Origin: Acidobacteriota bacterium
GTDB taxonomy: Bacteria; Acidobacteriota; Terriglobia; Bryobacterales; Bryobacteraceae
Length of the DNA: 64,000 bases
NCBI GenBank assembly: GCA_016213725.1
Contig: JACQZS010000135.1
Span: forward strand, 28,030 to 92,029
Direction of reading: 5' to 3'
Every line of letters begins with the position of its first letter. The first letter of the stretch is position 1. This document shows positions 37,750 through 48,413 of this stretch, in pieces. The notes beneath the pieces are model-generated. The model made no database searches. It saw nothing but the letters and a program-made list of their open reading frames with translations, and had not been told where the DNA came from. The position numbers were made by a program, and so were the translations under genes.

Positions 37750-40137
37750 TCACGCGTAGCAGCGGACTTCGAAGAGCGCGGCCGGTGAACCATGCGTCGC
37801 TTCGATCTCAATGCGGATGGAGCGGCTACTCGCAGGCTGCGGCAGAATCACGCGATTGCGGGTTTGGTGATTGTGCTCGCACTTGTGGAGGACTCGGCCC
37901 TGGTCGTCCACAATGCGGTAGCGGTCCACGCAGAACGGCATGTTGCGCTCGGGCTGGCCGTAGAGGACGGATTCCATGGGGTGATCGAAATCCGTGTCGA
38001 AACCCAGAACGATTTCGCGGATGGCCTGCGGTGCCGCCCAGGTGAGAGTGAGAGAGGGCTTGGCGTCTTCCCGGCTGGCCACCCAGGCGTTGCTCTGTAC
38101 CAAGGGACGAGCCACGCCGTTGGTAACGAAGCTGGGCTGGTAGGCGTTGACGGGGGGCTCGAATACAACAGCCAGATTCTCGCCTCCGGGCCGGCGCTTG
38201 GGTGCCCAGATCTCAAAGGTGTCGATGCCGGAGCCTGCCGGGGGCAGCTGCACTCTGCTGGCGCCGGCGTGAGCCACCGCCAGCACGCCGGTGACACGGT
38301 GATCACTCAAGGCGATGCGAACAGCAGAATTCTTTGCCAGTACCACGAAGGCGTATTGAGCCTGATCGAGACTGGCTCCGAATTCGCAGGAAATGGACTG
38401 GGCATTGCCCTGCTTGAGGGAGATGGTCCGTTTGGCGATGGTTCGGTCAGGTGTGAAGTTGCCCAGGCGTGAGGAGGTGCGCAACTCCACCTGCAGGTCA
38501 ACCGGAGCGGCCACGTCGGCCTGGAAGGTGAAGCGCGGCACTGGGCCCTTTTCCAGAGGCAACATCATGGCCCAGTTCTCATCCAGGCGGCGCAACTTGC
38601 CGGACGGAGGCAAGGCCGCCAACCGCAGCGTGCTGCTGGCGGTGATGCTGGCCCGCTGGGCCAGGTCGGCTGGATCACGCAGGGCGATCCCCGGGATGTG
38701 TTGGCCGGCCTTGATCAACTCGCGTTGCAGCAGGCCGATGTGCGGAGCCTGGGAGATGTCGCGCGGTAGGAGTTTGTTCCGGGTGCAAAGCGCGGCGGCC
38801 ATGCCGGCAGCCTGGCCGGAATTCGAACAAGTAGCCATCACGCGAGTGGTGCCGAAGGCGACGTGGGAAGCCGAGATGATGCGCCCGCAGAGGAAGAGGT
38901 TCGAAATGTTGCGGCTGTACAGCGAGCGGTAGGGGATCTGGTAGACACCCTTCGAATGGTATTGAACGCAGGAAGGGAATTCGCTGTACATGCCGTCCGC
39001 CGGGTGCAGATCAATGGACCAACCGCCGTAGGAGACGGCGTCCGGGTGAACCCGCTGCTCGACTACGTCCTGCTGCCGGAGCATGTAGTCGCCCTCGAAG
39101 CGGCGGCTCTCTCGCTTGCCCGGAATGGTGGAGACCCATTCCAGGGCGAGGTTTTCGGCGTCGGGGAATCGGCCCGAATTCTTGATGTAATCCCACACGC
39201 CGTAGACCACGCGCCAGAGTTCCCACTTGATGTCTTCTGTGTTGTGGACGGTATCGCCGCGGCCGCCCCACTCCAGCCACCAAAGAGTGCAGCCGTTCAG
39301 GCTGGGCGTGAGCTTCTCCCACTTGGGCAGCTTTGTGATGTCCTTCAGCGCATAGGACGGGGCGATGTACCGCACGGGTTTGCCGGCGTCTTTGGAGTAG
39401 AAGTACATGGAATGGCCCAGAAGTTGGCCATAAGCGTCCGTCGGCGCGAAGGCTTCGCCGAACTCTTCCCTGGACTCGGCGCCCATGCGGAAAGCCGCGC
39501 CGGCGCGGAAGGCGGCAATGCCGTCGCCGGAGGCATCGCAGAAGAGAGGCGCGGAGACGATGTACTCGGTTTCGTTTTGACTGCAGTAGGCGCGGACGGA
39601 AGCGATGCGGTCTGGCGCGGACTTCTCCAGGTCGTCCACGGCCGCATTGAGCAACAACATGATGTTGGGCTCCTCTTTCACCTTTTCCAGAAGGATGGTA
39701 TCGACAATCACTGGGTTGCCCTCGGGATTGCGGTGCAGATTTTCGACGCAGATTTCGTCAAGCAGGCCGCCTTCACGCGCCCAGCGGTTGTTGTTGCCCA
39801 TGTGCGCGGTGGCGCCGAGGATCCACAGCCGGACCTCGCTGGAGGCATTGCCGCCCAGCACCGGGCGGTCCTGAATGAGGACCACGCGAATGCCGGCACG
39901 CGCCGCAGTGATGGCCGCGCAGGTACCGGAAAGCGAGCCTCCAATCACCGCCAGGTCGGCCTGCAACTGCACGCGATGGAGGCCGCGTTTGCCCGCGTAG
40001 CCGGCGCCTCGCTGTATGGGGTGGGTCTTCACATCAAAGGTGGTGGTATCCTGCGGCGCACCTGCTAGCGGCACCGTGCTGAGGGCGGGCACGCTGGCGG
40101 CTTTAGCGATGAAGTTACGGCGACTGGGCTTGGGCAT
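37750..40137 (-). CDS. FAD-dependent oxidoreductase with C-terminal beta-sandwich-like region, Tat-like signal
   Basis: MPKPSRRNFIAKAAS; LQADLAVIGGSLSGTCAAITAARAGIRVVLIQDRPVLGGNASSEVRLWI (FAD dinucleotide-binding). Confidence 0.88.
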   Translation of the reverse strand: MPKPSRRNFIAKAASVPALSTVPLAGAPQDTTTFDVKTHPIQRGAGYAGKRGLHRVQLQADLAVIGGSLSGTCAAITAARAGIRVVLIQDRPVLGGNASSEVRLWILGATAHMGNNNRWAREGGLLDEICVENLHRNPEGNPVIVDTILLEKVKEEPNIMLLLNAAVDDLEKSAPDRIASVRAYCSQNETEYIVSAPLFCDASGDGIAAFRAGAAFRMGAESREEFGEAFAPTDAYGQLLGHSMYFYSKDAGKPVRYIAPSYALKDITKLPKWEKLTPSLNGCTLWWLEWGGRGDTVHNTEDIKWELWRVVYGVWDYIKNSGRFPDAENLALEWVSTIPGKRESRRFEGDYMLRQQDVVEQRVHPDAVSYGGWSIDLHPADGMYSEFPSCVQYHSKGVYQIPYRSLYSRNISNLFLCGRIISASHVAFGTTRVMATCSNSGQAAGMAAALCTRNKLLPRDISQAPHIGLLQRELIKAGQHIPGIALRDPADLAQRASITASSTLRLAALPPSGKLRRLDENWAMMLPLEKGPVPRFTFQADVAAPVDLQVELRTSSRLGNFTPDRTIAKRTISLKQGNAQSISCEFGASLDQAQYAFVVLAKNSAVRIALSDHRVTGVLAVAHAGASRVQLPPAGSGIDTFEIWAPKRRPGGENLAVVFEPPVNAYQPSFVTNGVARPLVQSNAWVASREDAKPSLTLTWAAPQAIREIVLGFDTDFDHPMESVLYGQPERNMPFCVDRYRIVDDQGRVLHKCEHNHQTRNRVILPQPASSRSIRIEIEATHGSPAALFEVRCYA

Positions 40138-40203
40138 CGTCGAATCCTTGCACCTAGTGTATGTCCGCACTTGCTGAATTCGCTGATAGAATCTAGGTTC
40201 CCT

Positions 40204-41625
40204 ATGTCCAGCCCCAAGAAATCGATGTTCGTCCTCGAAGACGGCCGCAATGTGGCGTTCACGTTCATCCTCGTCACCTCGCTCTTTCTCCTTTGGGGGT
40301 TCTGCAACGGGATGATCGACGTGATGGACAAGCATTTTCAGGATGAGTTGCACCTGACCAAGGCGCAGTCTGCCTGGGTGCAGTTCGCGCACTATCTGGG
40401 CTACTTTCTGATGTCGATTCCGGCTGGCTGGCTGGCGAGCAAGCTCGGCTACAAGGGCGGCATCATTATGGGTTTGGTGATCGTGGCCGTGGGCGGCTTC
40501 TGGTTTATTCCAGCCACCAACATCAGCCTCATGGCCAAGGCCGGCGAGGTCTCCGCGAATACTGCGTTCGTCGCCTTTCTCGCGGGTGTCTGTCTCATCG
40601 CCACGGGGCTCACCTTCCTCGAAACCATCGCCAACCCCTACACCACCGTTTTGGGCGACAAGCGTTACGCAGCTACGCGCATCAACCTGGCGCAGTCCAC
40701 CAACGGCATCGGCTGGATCTTCGGCCCCATCGTAGGAAGCATGTATTTCTACTCCAAGGACGCGGCCGGCAATAGCACGGGCAGTCAGACGCTTTACGTG
40801 CCCTATCTCGGCATCGCCATCGGGGTCCTGATTCTGGCCGTGATCTTCTACTTCTCGAACATCCCCGATATCAAGACCGAGGACGACTATCACCTGGACG
40901 ATTCCACGCCGGGCGCTTCGCATTCCATCTGGACCCACCCGCACTTCGTCATGGCCGTTGCGGCGCAGTTTCTCTATGTCGCCGCTCAGGCGGGCATTTT
41001 CAGCTTCTTCATCAATTACCTCACTTCAGAAGTGCCGGCCATCCCCGCCTCCTGGCAAACCGGCATGACCTCCATGGCGGCCAACGCCGGGTTCCTCAGC
41101 GACTGGCTCTCCGGCTGGTTTGAAACCAATAAGAATGGCGTGTTGGCTTTTACCGACAAGGGCGCTTCCAACATGGCTTCGCTCGGCTTTGTCTGCTTCC
41201 TCGTGGGGCGCTTCAGCGGAGCGGCCCTGCTGAAGAAGTTCTCCGCCCACAAGGTGCTGGGACTCTACGGAACGATGAATGTGATCGCCACCTTCGTGGT
41301 CTTCCTGAAGCTGGGATGGGTCTCCGTGTTCTGCGTTTTTTCCTCGTTCTTCTTCATGTCGATCATGTTTCCCACCATCTTTGCGCTGGGCATCTTCGGC
41401 CTGGGGATGCGGGCGAAGAAGGCCTCGGCGTTCATCGTGATGGCCATCATGGGGGGTGCGATTCTGCCCAAACTGATGGGTGCCGTGGCCGACCACTACG
41501 ACATGTCGCGCGGCTTTATCGTGCCGATGGTGTGCTTCATTTTCGTGGCGTTCTACGGCTTCAAATGGCCGCGGTTCAGCAAGGCGGAATCTCTCAACGG
41601 CGTGAGCGCGACCGGCGGGCACTAA
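40204..41625 (+). CDS. MFS sugar permease (FucP family)
   Basis: FILVTSLFLLWGFCNGMIDVMDKHFQDELHLTKAQSAWVQFAHYLGYFLMSIPAGWL; TFLETIANPYTTVLG. Confidence 0.9.
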   Translation: MSSPKKSMFVLEDGRNVAFTFILVTSLFLLWGFCNGMIDVMDKHFQDELHLTKAQSAWVQFAHYLGYFLMSIPAGWLASKLGYKGGIIMGLVIVAVGGFWFIPATNISLMAKAGEVSANTAFVAFLAGVCLIATGLTFLETIANPYTTVLGDKRYAATRINLAQSTNGIGWIFGPIVGSMYFYSKDAAGNSTGSQTLYVPYLGIAIGVLILAVIFYFSNIPDIKTEDDYHLDDSTPGASHSIWTHPHFVMAVAAQFLYVAAQAGIFSFFINYLTSEVPAIPASWQTGMTSMAANAGFLSDWLSGWFETNKNGVLAFTDKGASNMASLGFVCFLVGRFSGAALLKKFSAHKVLGLYGTMNVIATFVVFLKLGWVSVFCVFSSFFFMSIMFPTIFALGIFGLGMRAKKASAFIVMAIMGGAILPKLMGAVADHYDMSRGFIVPMVCFIFVAFYGFKWPRFSKAESLNGVSATGGH

Positions 41626-41679
41626 CCGGCCCGCGCTACTTGCGCTATGATTGCCACCCAGAGGAGGAAACGCCCCAGT

Positions 41680-42129
41680 ATGGAAATCCTCTCCGTTGCA
41701 TGGTGGCTTTGGATGCTGCTCGGCATCGCTCTGCTCGCCGCTGAGCTTCTGACGCCGGGCGGCTTCTACATCATCTTTTTCGGTGCCGCCGGTCTCGCCG
41801 TAGGGCTGTTGAAGCTCTGCGGGCTTGTAGATTCGACCGCCGTCGAAGGGTTGCTCTTTGCGGTGCTGGCGGTGGCGGGTTTAGCCTTCTTCCGCAAGCC
41901 TCTGATGCAGCGCTTCAAGCACCTCTCTTCGCCGCAGAAGGAAGTGGATTCACTTACTTCCGAGATCGCTGTGGCGCTGGCCGACATCCCTGCTCGCTCC
42001 ATTGGCAAAGTGGAGTTGCGTGGGGCCGTTTGGTCCGCGCAGAACATCAGCGAAATCGTCATCCCTAAGTCCGCCCGCTGCCGAGTAGACAGCGTAGACG
42101 GGCTCACCCTCAACGTCCGCAGTCTCTGA
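41680..42129 (+). CDS. NfeD family protein
   Basis: LLGIALLAAELLTPGGFYIIFFGAAGLAVGLL; C-terminal OB-like GKVELRGAVWSAQN; adjacent to an SPFH gene. Confidence 0.88.
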   Translation: MEILSVAWWLWMLLGIALLAAELLTPGGFYIIFFGAAGLAVGLLKLCGLVDSTAVEGLLFAVLAVAGLAFFRKPLMQRFKHLSSPQKEVDSLTSEIAVALADIPARSIGKVELRGAVWSAQNISEIVIPKSARCRVDSVDGLTLNVRSL

Positions 42130-42144
42130 TCTAGGGAGTCTTTC

Positions 42145-43113
42145 ATGGAAACCGGAGCCCTGCTCGTCGTCTTCTTTCTCGTTCTCCTGCTCCTGATCAT
42201 CCTGGCCAAGACAGCCGTGGTGGTTCCGCAGCAATCTGCTTACGTCGTGGAGCGTCTGGGTAAGTACGCCGGGACGCTGCAAGCCGGCTTTCACATCCTC
42301 ACTCCCTTTGTGGATGTGATCCGTTACAGGCACTCGCTGAAGGAAATGGCCGTCGATATTCCGGAGCAGGTCTGCATCACGCGCGACAACGTGCAGGTGG
42401 CTGTGGACGGCATCCTTTATCTCAAGGTGCTCAACCCGGAGCGGGCCTCCTACGGCATCTCGGACTTTGGCTTCGCCATCCGCCAGCTGGCACAAACCAC
42501 GCTGCGCTCCGAAATCGGCAAGATCGATCTCGACAAGACCTTTGAAGAGCGCTCCAATATCAACGCCCTGGTCGTCTCCGAACTCGACAAGGCGACTGAG
42601 CCGTGGGGCGTGAAGGTGCTGCGCTACGAGATCAAGTCCATCAACCCGCCCGGCGACATCCTGGCCGCTATGGAGAAGCAGATGCGGGCCGAGCGCGAAA
42701 AGCGCGCCACCATTCTGAATTCCGAAGCCGTGCGCGACGCGGCCATCAACACGGCGGAAGGCGAGAAGCAGAAGGTGATCAAGTCCTCCGAGGCGCGGCG
42801 CCAGCAGCAGATCAATGAAGCAGAAGGCCAGGCCAGCGCCATTCTCGCCATCGCGAACGCCACTGGCGAAGGCATCCGCCAGGTAGCGGAGGCGATCAAC
42901 GAGCCCGGCGGCTTCGAAGCGGTCCAGCTCAGGGTGGCAGAGCAATACGTCGCCGAATTCGGCCGGATCGCCAAGGCCTCGTCCACCGTTGTGGTTCCGT
43001 CGAATCTGGGCGATGTGGCCTCCATGCTGACCGTTGCCATGAACGTCATCCGCAAGCAGCATACTGAAGGAGATGGACACGTCCCGCCCCCACCTCCCAG
43101 AAAAGGAAACTGA
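42145..43113 (+). CDS. SPFH/Band-7 (stomatin/QmcA-like) protein
   Basis: VPQQSAYVVERLGKYAGTLQAGFHILTPFVDVIRYRHSLKEMAVDIPEQVCITRDNVQVAVDGILYLKV. Confidence 0.93.
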   Translation: METGALLVVFFLVLLLLIILAKTAVVVPQQSAYVVERLGKYAGTLQAGFHILTPFVDVIRYRHSLKEMAVDIPEQVCITRDNVQVAVDGILYLKVLNPERASYGISDFGFAIRQLAQTTLRSEIGKIDLDKTFEERSNINALVVSELDKATEPWGVKVLRYEIKSINPPGDILAAMEKQMRAEREKRATILNSEAVRDAAINTAEGEKQKVIKSSEARRQQQINEAEGQASAILAIANATGEGIRQVAEAINEPGGFEAVQLRVAEQYVAEFGRIAKASSTVVVPSNLGDVASMLTVAMNVIRKQHTEGDGHVPPPPPRKGN

Positions 43114-43654
43114 GGTCAAGCTGCCGGTCATCTCAGCCGGCTCCGCCCTCGAAAAGCTGGCCCGCGCGGGCTTTCAACCACAGCACGAGCGCGCATTTGA
43201 AGCCAACACCGTCTTCGACACCCCCGGCGAGGATCTGATGAAATCCGCCCGCCTGCTGCGGCTGCGGGAGTTTCGCGGCGAATCGATCATCACTTTCAAG
43301 GGCGAGCCCGAGCCTGGGCTGCACAAGACCCGGCCGGAGATTGAGACCACGGCTGCCGATGCCGGCAAGATGCAGCGCATCCTGGAAGGGCTCGGCTACC
43401 GCGTGCAGTTCCGCTACGAGAAGTACCGCACCACCTTCGTGCGCGGAAATGACCCTGGCCACGCCGTGCTGGATGAAACGCCCATCGGCACGTTTCTGGA
43501 GCTGGAAGGCCCTCCCGCCTGGATCGATGAGACTGCCGCCGGAATGGGCTTTTCGGCTGCCGATTACATCGTGCTCAGCTACGGCACGCTCTACCGCCAG
43601 CACTGCCGTGCAAAGAACGTGGAGCCGGCGAATATGGTCTTCGATCAACCCTAA
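43073..43654 (+). CDS. CYTH domain / class IV adenylate-cyclase-like protein
   Basis: ETEVKLPV (ExExK-type N-terminus), RLLRLREFRGESIITFKGE, VRFRYEK-like QFRYEKYRTTFV, VLDETPIGTFLELEGP. Confidence 0.87.
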   Translation: MDTSRPHLPEKETEVKLPVISAGSALEKLARAGFQPQHERAFEANTVFDTPGEDLMKSARLLRLREFRGESIITFKGEPEPGLHKTRPEIETTAADAGKMQRILEGLGYRVQFRYEKYRTTFVRGNDPGHAVLDETPIGTFLELEGPPAWIDETAAGMGFSAADYIVLSYGTLYRQHCRAKNVEPANMVFDQP

Positions 43655-43716
43655 ACGCAAAACGGGCCGGGGTGGAGAACCCCGGCCCGTTGTCGCTTCG
43701 GTTCAATCTGAAAAGG

Positions 43717-45057
43717 CTAGGACTTTACCGGCTTGTCCACAACCTTGAAGTTCTTCTCGTCGAAGTAGAGCACCTTGCCCTGGCGGAAGCTCTGAACGGC
43801 CATCGTAATGGCCACCTGAGCATGCCCAGCGGTTTCCACGTCGAGCGTCGGCTTCTGGCGGCTGCGAACGGAGCCCAGGAAGTTGCCGATGTGCGTGTAC
43901 ATCGTGTCCTTGTTTTCCACGGGGATCTGGATGGGCTCTTCTCCGAACTTTGCCTTGTACTCTGCGCTGATGACGCGCTTCTCCGGCTTCACCGTGATGT
44001 TGGGGGCAAAGCCTTCAAAGCGCCCGTGCTCCACCATCACCAGCGTGCCCTCGTGGCCGCGCACCGTGCCGGGGATGTGCTCGGAGTTGGCCATCGAACT
44101 GGTCAGCACCAGCGAGAAGCCCTTTGCGTATTCAGCCATGAAGTGGAACGTATCCGGCACTTCGCGCTCGTCCTTGAACACGTAAATGCCGCCGCTGGCC
44201 GTCACCTTGGTCGGGAACTGCGCTTCGCCCCAGCAGATGTTGAACGGCGCCATCACGTGGAAGAAGAGGTCCGTGGCGATGCCGCCGGAGTAGTCCCAGT
44301 ATTTGCGGAAGCGGAAGAAACGGTCGGCGTCGTAAGCCCGCTTCGGCGCTTTGCCCAACCACATCTTCCAATCGATGTAGTCGTCGCCTTTGGCGTCCGG
44401 GCCGGCGGATTTGTCGATCGTCCAGTTCCATTCACCATTGGTGGAGTTGCGGTGGTAGGAGCCCTGGCTCATGATCATCTTGCCGATCATGCCGTCGGCG
44501 ATGGCCTTGCGCGCCTTCCACCACTGGTCGCCAGAGGTGGTCTGCGACCCCACTTGCACGATGCGCCCAGTCTCCTTCACCGTGGCGATGAGCTGCCTCA
44601 CTTCCTCGATGGTGTGGCACATCGGCTTCTCGAGGTACACGTCCTTGCCTTGGTCCATGGCGGCCAGGGCGATGGGCGCGTGCCAGTGGTCCGGTGTGGC
44701 CACCACCACGGCGTCGACGTCCTTGTTTTCGAGAATCTCGCGATAGTCCAGTGTCCCCATGCATTTGAAGCGCTCTTTGGCGGCGGTCACGCGCTTCTGG
44801 TAGACGTCGCACACTCCCACAATCTGGCAGGCGCCCGGCTTTTCGGTCTGGGCGTACTTGTCGAAGCGGTCGGCCACATAGAAGCCGCGTCCGCCGACGC
44901 CGATGACGGCGACGTTGATCTTGTCATTGGCTCCGATCACGCGAGCCGGGTTCGTCTTCGCCGTCGTCTTGGCCATCGCGGAAGAGGCCAGCGCCGTGGC
45001 TGCCGCGCCGGCTGCAAACTGCCGGCGGTTGCTTTGCTGAGTCATGGAGTTTCGCAC
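43717..45057 (-). CDS. Gfo/Idh/MocA family oxidoreductase, Tat-like signal
   Basis: [77 protein letters not shown]. Confidence 0.92.
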   Translation of the reverse strand: MRNSMTQQSNRRQFAAGAAATALASSAMAKTTAKTNPARVIGANDKINVAVIGVGGRGFYVADRFDKYAQTEKPGACQIVGVCDVYQKRVTAAKERFKCMGTLDYREILENKDVDAVVVATPDHWHAPIALAAMDQGKDVYLEKPMCHTIEEVRQLIATVKETGRIVQVGSQTTSGDQWWKARKAIADGMIGKMIMSQGSYHRNSTNGEWNWTIDKSAGPDAKGDDYIDWKMWLGKAPKRAYDADRFFRFRKYWDYSGGIATDLFFHVMAPFNICWGEAQFPTKVTASGGIYVFKDEREVPDTFHFMAEYAKGFSLVLTSSMANSEHIPGTVRGHEGTLVMVEHGRFEGFAPNITVKPEKRVISAEYKAKFGEEPIQIPVENKDTMYTHIGNFLGSVRSRQKPTLDVETAGHAQVAITMAVQSFRQGKVLYFDEKNFKVVDKPVKS

Positions 45058-45155
45058 CTCGAGCTATTTGGAAGAATCCACACCCATTCTACAATCTGTT
45101 TACGCCGCCCCCAATTCCGTGCCCTCGTGCGGCCTGCTAGTCTGGTGGAAGACGC

Positions 45156-46691
45156 ATGCGATGTACCCGGATTCCGTACACAGAGCTGCCTGGGACCTCT
45201 GCCCTCTTTGGAGACTACCTCAACCACTTTGAGCGCACGGCGAGATTCTATTCGCACGATCCGCGCGATCTCGAGTCTCTGCGCCGGTCAGCCGCCGCCG
45301 TTCGTTTGGGAGACGGCCGGCGCCAGCAATTGGCCGCTGCTCTGCGCCGCACAAACGGCGAAACCGCCGCGCTGGCGCAACTTGAACTGCCCGACACCGT
45401 CGCCGTAGTCACCGGCCAGCAGGTGGGCCTTTACTCCGGTCCTGCTTACACCATTTACAAAGCCCTGACGGCCGTCCGCCTGGCCCGGATGCTCTCTGAT
45501 TCGGGCGCGCGAGCGGTGCCCGTGTTCTGGCTTGCCACCGAAGACCACGATCTCGACGAAATCGATCACGCCTGGCTCTTCGACAACCGCCAGCAACCGG
45601 TGAAGCTCTCCGCCCAGGCCGCCGGCAAGCCCGGCGCGCCCGTTGGCGGCATCGAGATCACGGCCGCCCCCATCGACGAACTGGCCGCCAGCCTCCGCGG
45701 CTTCCTCTATGCCGACGAAGTCCTAGGTTTGGTGGAAGAGTGTTACCGGCCAGGCCGCACCCTGGGCCAGGCGTTTCGCGAGCTGCTTCAGCGCTTGCTC
45801 GCGGGCTATGGGTTGATCTTTCTCGATCCCCTCGATCCTGCCATCCGCTCACTGGCTGCGCCGTTCCTCGCCGACGCCTATCAGCGCCGCGACGAACTTC
45901 TTGCGCGGCTGCTCGAGCGCGGCCGAGAACTGCAGCAGGCGGGCTATCACGCCCAAGTCCTCGTCGACTCCGGCTCCTCCCTCTTCTTCCGCCTGGAAAA
46001 CGGCCGCCGCGTACGCATTCCCTCCGGCGCCGAAGCCGGCGATCCGGCGACGCTTTCGCCCAACGCATTGCTCCGCCCCGTGATGCAGGACTTCCTCCTG
46101 CCCACCGCTGCGTATGTCGGTGGCCCCGCGGAAATCGCCTATTTCGCCCAGTCTCAGGTGCTCTATCAGGAGCTTCTCGGCCGCATGCCCCTTGCCGTCC
46201 CGCGCGCCGGGTTTACTCTTCTCGATGAGCGCGCCCGCAGTCTCATGGCCCGCTTTGCCATTCCCGTCCACGATTGCTTCCACGGCGAAACCCGCCTTAA
46301 GGAGCGCATCAGCGCGCGCCTGATCCCCGAATCGCTCGAGATCGCCTTCGAAGATGTCACCAGTGAGGTCCGTAACTCGATCGATCGCCTCTATCGCGAA
46401 CTGCACACTTTCGATCCCACGCTCGGCGACTCGCTCACCCGCAGCCGCGGACGCATCCTCTATCAGCTCGACAAGAACCGGCGCAAGGCCGCCCGCGAGG
46501 CCCTGCGCCGCGATAAACAGGTGGATGCTTCCGCTTCCCACCTCAGCAACCTCGTCTTCCCCGAAAAGCACCTCCAGGAGCGGCTCTACACCATCCTGCC
46601 GTTCCTTGCCCGCCACGGCTTCGATCTCATGGATACCCTCTTTGAGAACGTTCAGCCCGGCTGTCTGGACCACCAACTCCTTGCCCTATGA
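45156..46691 (+). CDS. bshC: bacillithiol biosynthesis cysteine-adding enzyme BshC
   Basis: TSALFGDYLNHFERTARFYSHDPRDLES...VAVVTGQQVGLYSGPAYTIYKALTAVRLARML...VPVFWLATEDHDLDEIDHAWLF. Confidence 0.92.
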   Translation: MRCTRIPYTELPGTSALFGDYLNHFERTARFYSHDPRDLESLRRSAAAVRLGDGRRQQLAAALRRTNGETAALAQLELPDTVAVVTGQQVGLYSGPAYTIYKALTAVRLARMLSDSGARAVPVFWLATEDHDLDEIDHAWLFDNRQQPVKLSAQAAGKPGAPVGGIEITAAPIDELAASLRGFLYADEVLGLVEECYRPGRTLGQAFRELLQRLLAGYGLIFLDPLDPAIRSLAAPFLADAYQRRDELLARLLERGRELQQAGYHAQVLVDSGSSLFFRLENGRRVRIPSGAEAGDPATLSPNALLRPVMQDFLLPTAAYVGGPAEIAYFAQSQVLYQELLGRMPLAVPRAGFTLLDERARSLMARFAIPVHDCFHGETRLKERISARLIPESLEIAFEDVTSEVRNSIDRLYRELHTFDPTLGDSLTRSRGRILYQLDKNRRKAAREALRRDKQVDASASHLSNLVFPEKHLQERLYTILPFLARHGFDLMDTLFENVQPGCLDHQLLAL

Positions 46692-47458
46692 AAATCAACA
46701 CCGTCAAAAAGGCTATGCGCGAAGGGCGCCTTCAGTTGGGCACCGGTTTTGCGCAACTCCGTTCTCAGGATGTCGTCCGCATTCTCGCCGCCGCCGGCTT
46801 TGACTGGGCGTTTCTCGATGCCGAACACGGCGGCTTCGACCAGGAGACGCTGCAGGATCTCTGCCGCATCGCCGTCAAGGTGGGCCTTGCGCCCATCGTG
46901 CGCGTGGCGGACCTGCAGTACTCGCTCATCGCCCGCGCTCTGGATTGCGGCGCCGAAGGTGTCATCTTTCCGCGCGTGGAAGATCCCGAATTGCTCCAGA
47001 AAGCCGTCAGCTGGACCAAGTTCCCGCCCGTCGGCATTCGCGGCATGGGGCTCACCCCGCTGCATGTGGATTTCGAAGGCGTCTCCATCCCGCAGATCAT
47101 GGACCACATGAACCGCGAGCAGATGGTGGTTCTTCAAATCGAAACTGTGCGCGCCTTCGAAGCTCGCGAGGAGTTGCTCTCCATCCCGAACATCGATGCC
47201 GTGATGATCGGGCCCGTGGACCTTACCATCAGCCTGGGCGTGCCGGGCGAGTTCGAGCATCCCAAGATGCTGGCCACTGTCGAGAAGATCGTTGAGAGCT
47301 GCAAGGCCCACGGCGTCATCCCCGGGGCGCAGGCCCGCAACATCGGCTTGGCTCAGCGCTGGCGCGATATGGGGATGCTCTTCGTCGGCTGCTCCAGCGA
47401 AACCGGCATGCTCTTCGATAGCGCCAAGGCCATCGCTACGCAGGTGAAGCCGGCCTAA
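46688..47458 (+). CDS. HpcH/HpaI aldolase family protein
   Basis: DWAFLDAEHGGFDQETLQDLCRIAVKVGLAPIVRV...VIFPRVEDPE...VMIGPVDLTISLGVPGEFEHP; ATGA overlap with bshC. Confidence 0.9.
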   Translation: MKINTVKKAMREGRLQLGTGFAQLRSQDVVRILAAAGFDWAFLDAEHGGFDQETLQDLCRIAVKVGLAPIVRVADLQYSLIARALDCGAEGVIFPRVEDPELLQKAVSWTKFPPVGIRGMGLTPLHVDFEGVSIPQIMDHMNREQMVVLQIETVRAFEAREELLSIPNIDAVMIGPVDLTISLGVPGEFEHPKMLATVEKIVESCKAHGVIPGAQARNIGLAQRWRDMGMLFVGCSSETGMLFDSAKAIATQVKPA

Positions 47459-48399
47459 AGCGCGGCTTCGATCTCCGCTACTTCCTGCTCGGCCAGCCGG
47501 AATTCTCCGGCGCCGATCACGCCCTCTAACTGTGCCGCCGAACGCAGGCCAACTATGGCCGCCGTGACTTCTGGCCGGCGCAGTACCCACGCGATGGCCG
47601 CTTCGCCCGGCGTCCGGCCGTGGCGCGCGCCCACGGCGCGCAACCGTTCCACCAGCGCCAGGTTGCGCGTCAGTAGCGGCTCCTGGAACTGCGGACGGCG
47701 TTTGCGGTGGTCGTCGTCATCCAGCTGTTCAATCCGCTCGCGCGTCATCTTGCCGGTGAGCAGGCCGGAGTGCATCGGCGAATAGGCCAGCACGCCGACG
47801 CCGTTCTCTTGGCAGTAAGGTAGGATCTCGGCTTCGATGTCGCGCGCCAGCAGGTTGTAGGGCGGCTGCAATGAAGTGACGGGCCCGATGGCCTGTGCCC
47901 GCCGCAACTGGCTGAGCGAGAAGTTCGACACGCCGATCCAGCGCACCTTTCCTTCTTCCTTTAGGCGCACCATGGTCTCCCAGCCCTCTTCCACTTCTTC
48001 ATCCGGTTCCGGCCAGTGCATCTGGTACAGGTCGATCACGTCCACCTGCAGCCGGCGCAGGGATTCTTCACACTCGCGCCGCACTGAGTCCCTCTTGAGG
48101 CTCTTGTAAATCTGCCGGTTCTCGTCCCAGCAACGTGCGCACTTCGTGAAGAGGTAGGGCTTGTTCGACATGCCCGCCAGCGCCTGGCCCAATACCTCCT
48201 CGGCATGGCCCAGACCGTACACCGGAGCCGTATCGATCCAGTTCAGGCCCGCGTCCAGGCCGGCGTGGATTGCCGCGATCGATTCGGCGTCGTCCTGCCG
48301 GCCCCATGAAAACGCCCAACCGCCGCCGCCCATTGCCCATTGCCCGATGCCGATCGGCGTGATCTTCAAATCGCTGTTGCCGAGTTGCCTGAGTTCCAT
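47455..48399 (-). CDS. aldo/keto reductase
   Basis: MELRQLGNSDLKITPIGIGQWAMGG...GLNWIDTAPVYGLGHAEEVLGQAL...VRWIGVSNFSLSQLRRA. Confidence 0.93.
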   Translation of the reverse strand: MELRQLGNSDLKITPIGIGQWAMGGGGWAFSWGRQDDAESIAAIHAGLDAGLNWIDTAPVYGLGHAEEVLGQALAGMSNKPYLFTKCARCWDENRQIYKSLKRDSVRRECEESLRRLQVDVIDLYQMHWPEPDEEVEEGWETMVRLKEEGKVRWIGVSNFSLSQLRRAQAIGPVTSLQPPYNLLARDIEAEILPYCQENGVGVLAYSPMHSGLLTGKMTRERIEQLDDDDHRKRRPQFQEPLLTRNLALVERLRAVGARHGRTPGEAAIAWVLRRPEVTAAIVGLRSAAQLEGVIGAGEFRLAEQEVAEIEAAL

Positions 48400-48413
48400 G
48401 GCGTACTTCTCTG

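Noticed and set aside
40138-40944. N-terminal extension of the FAD oxidoreductase ORF over the FucP-like gene
   Set aside because: The Tat-like start MPKPSRRNF at 40137 is a natural start; the extension is antisense to a well-supported permease.
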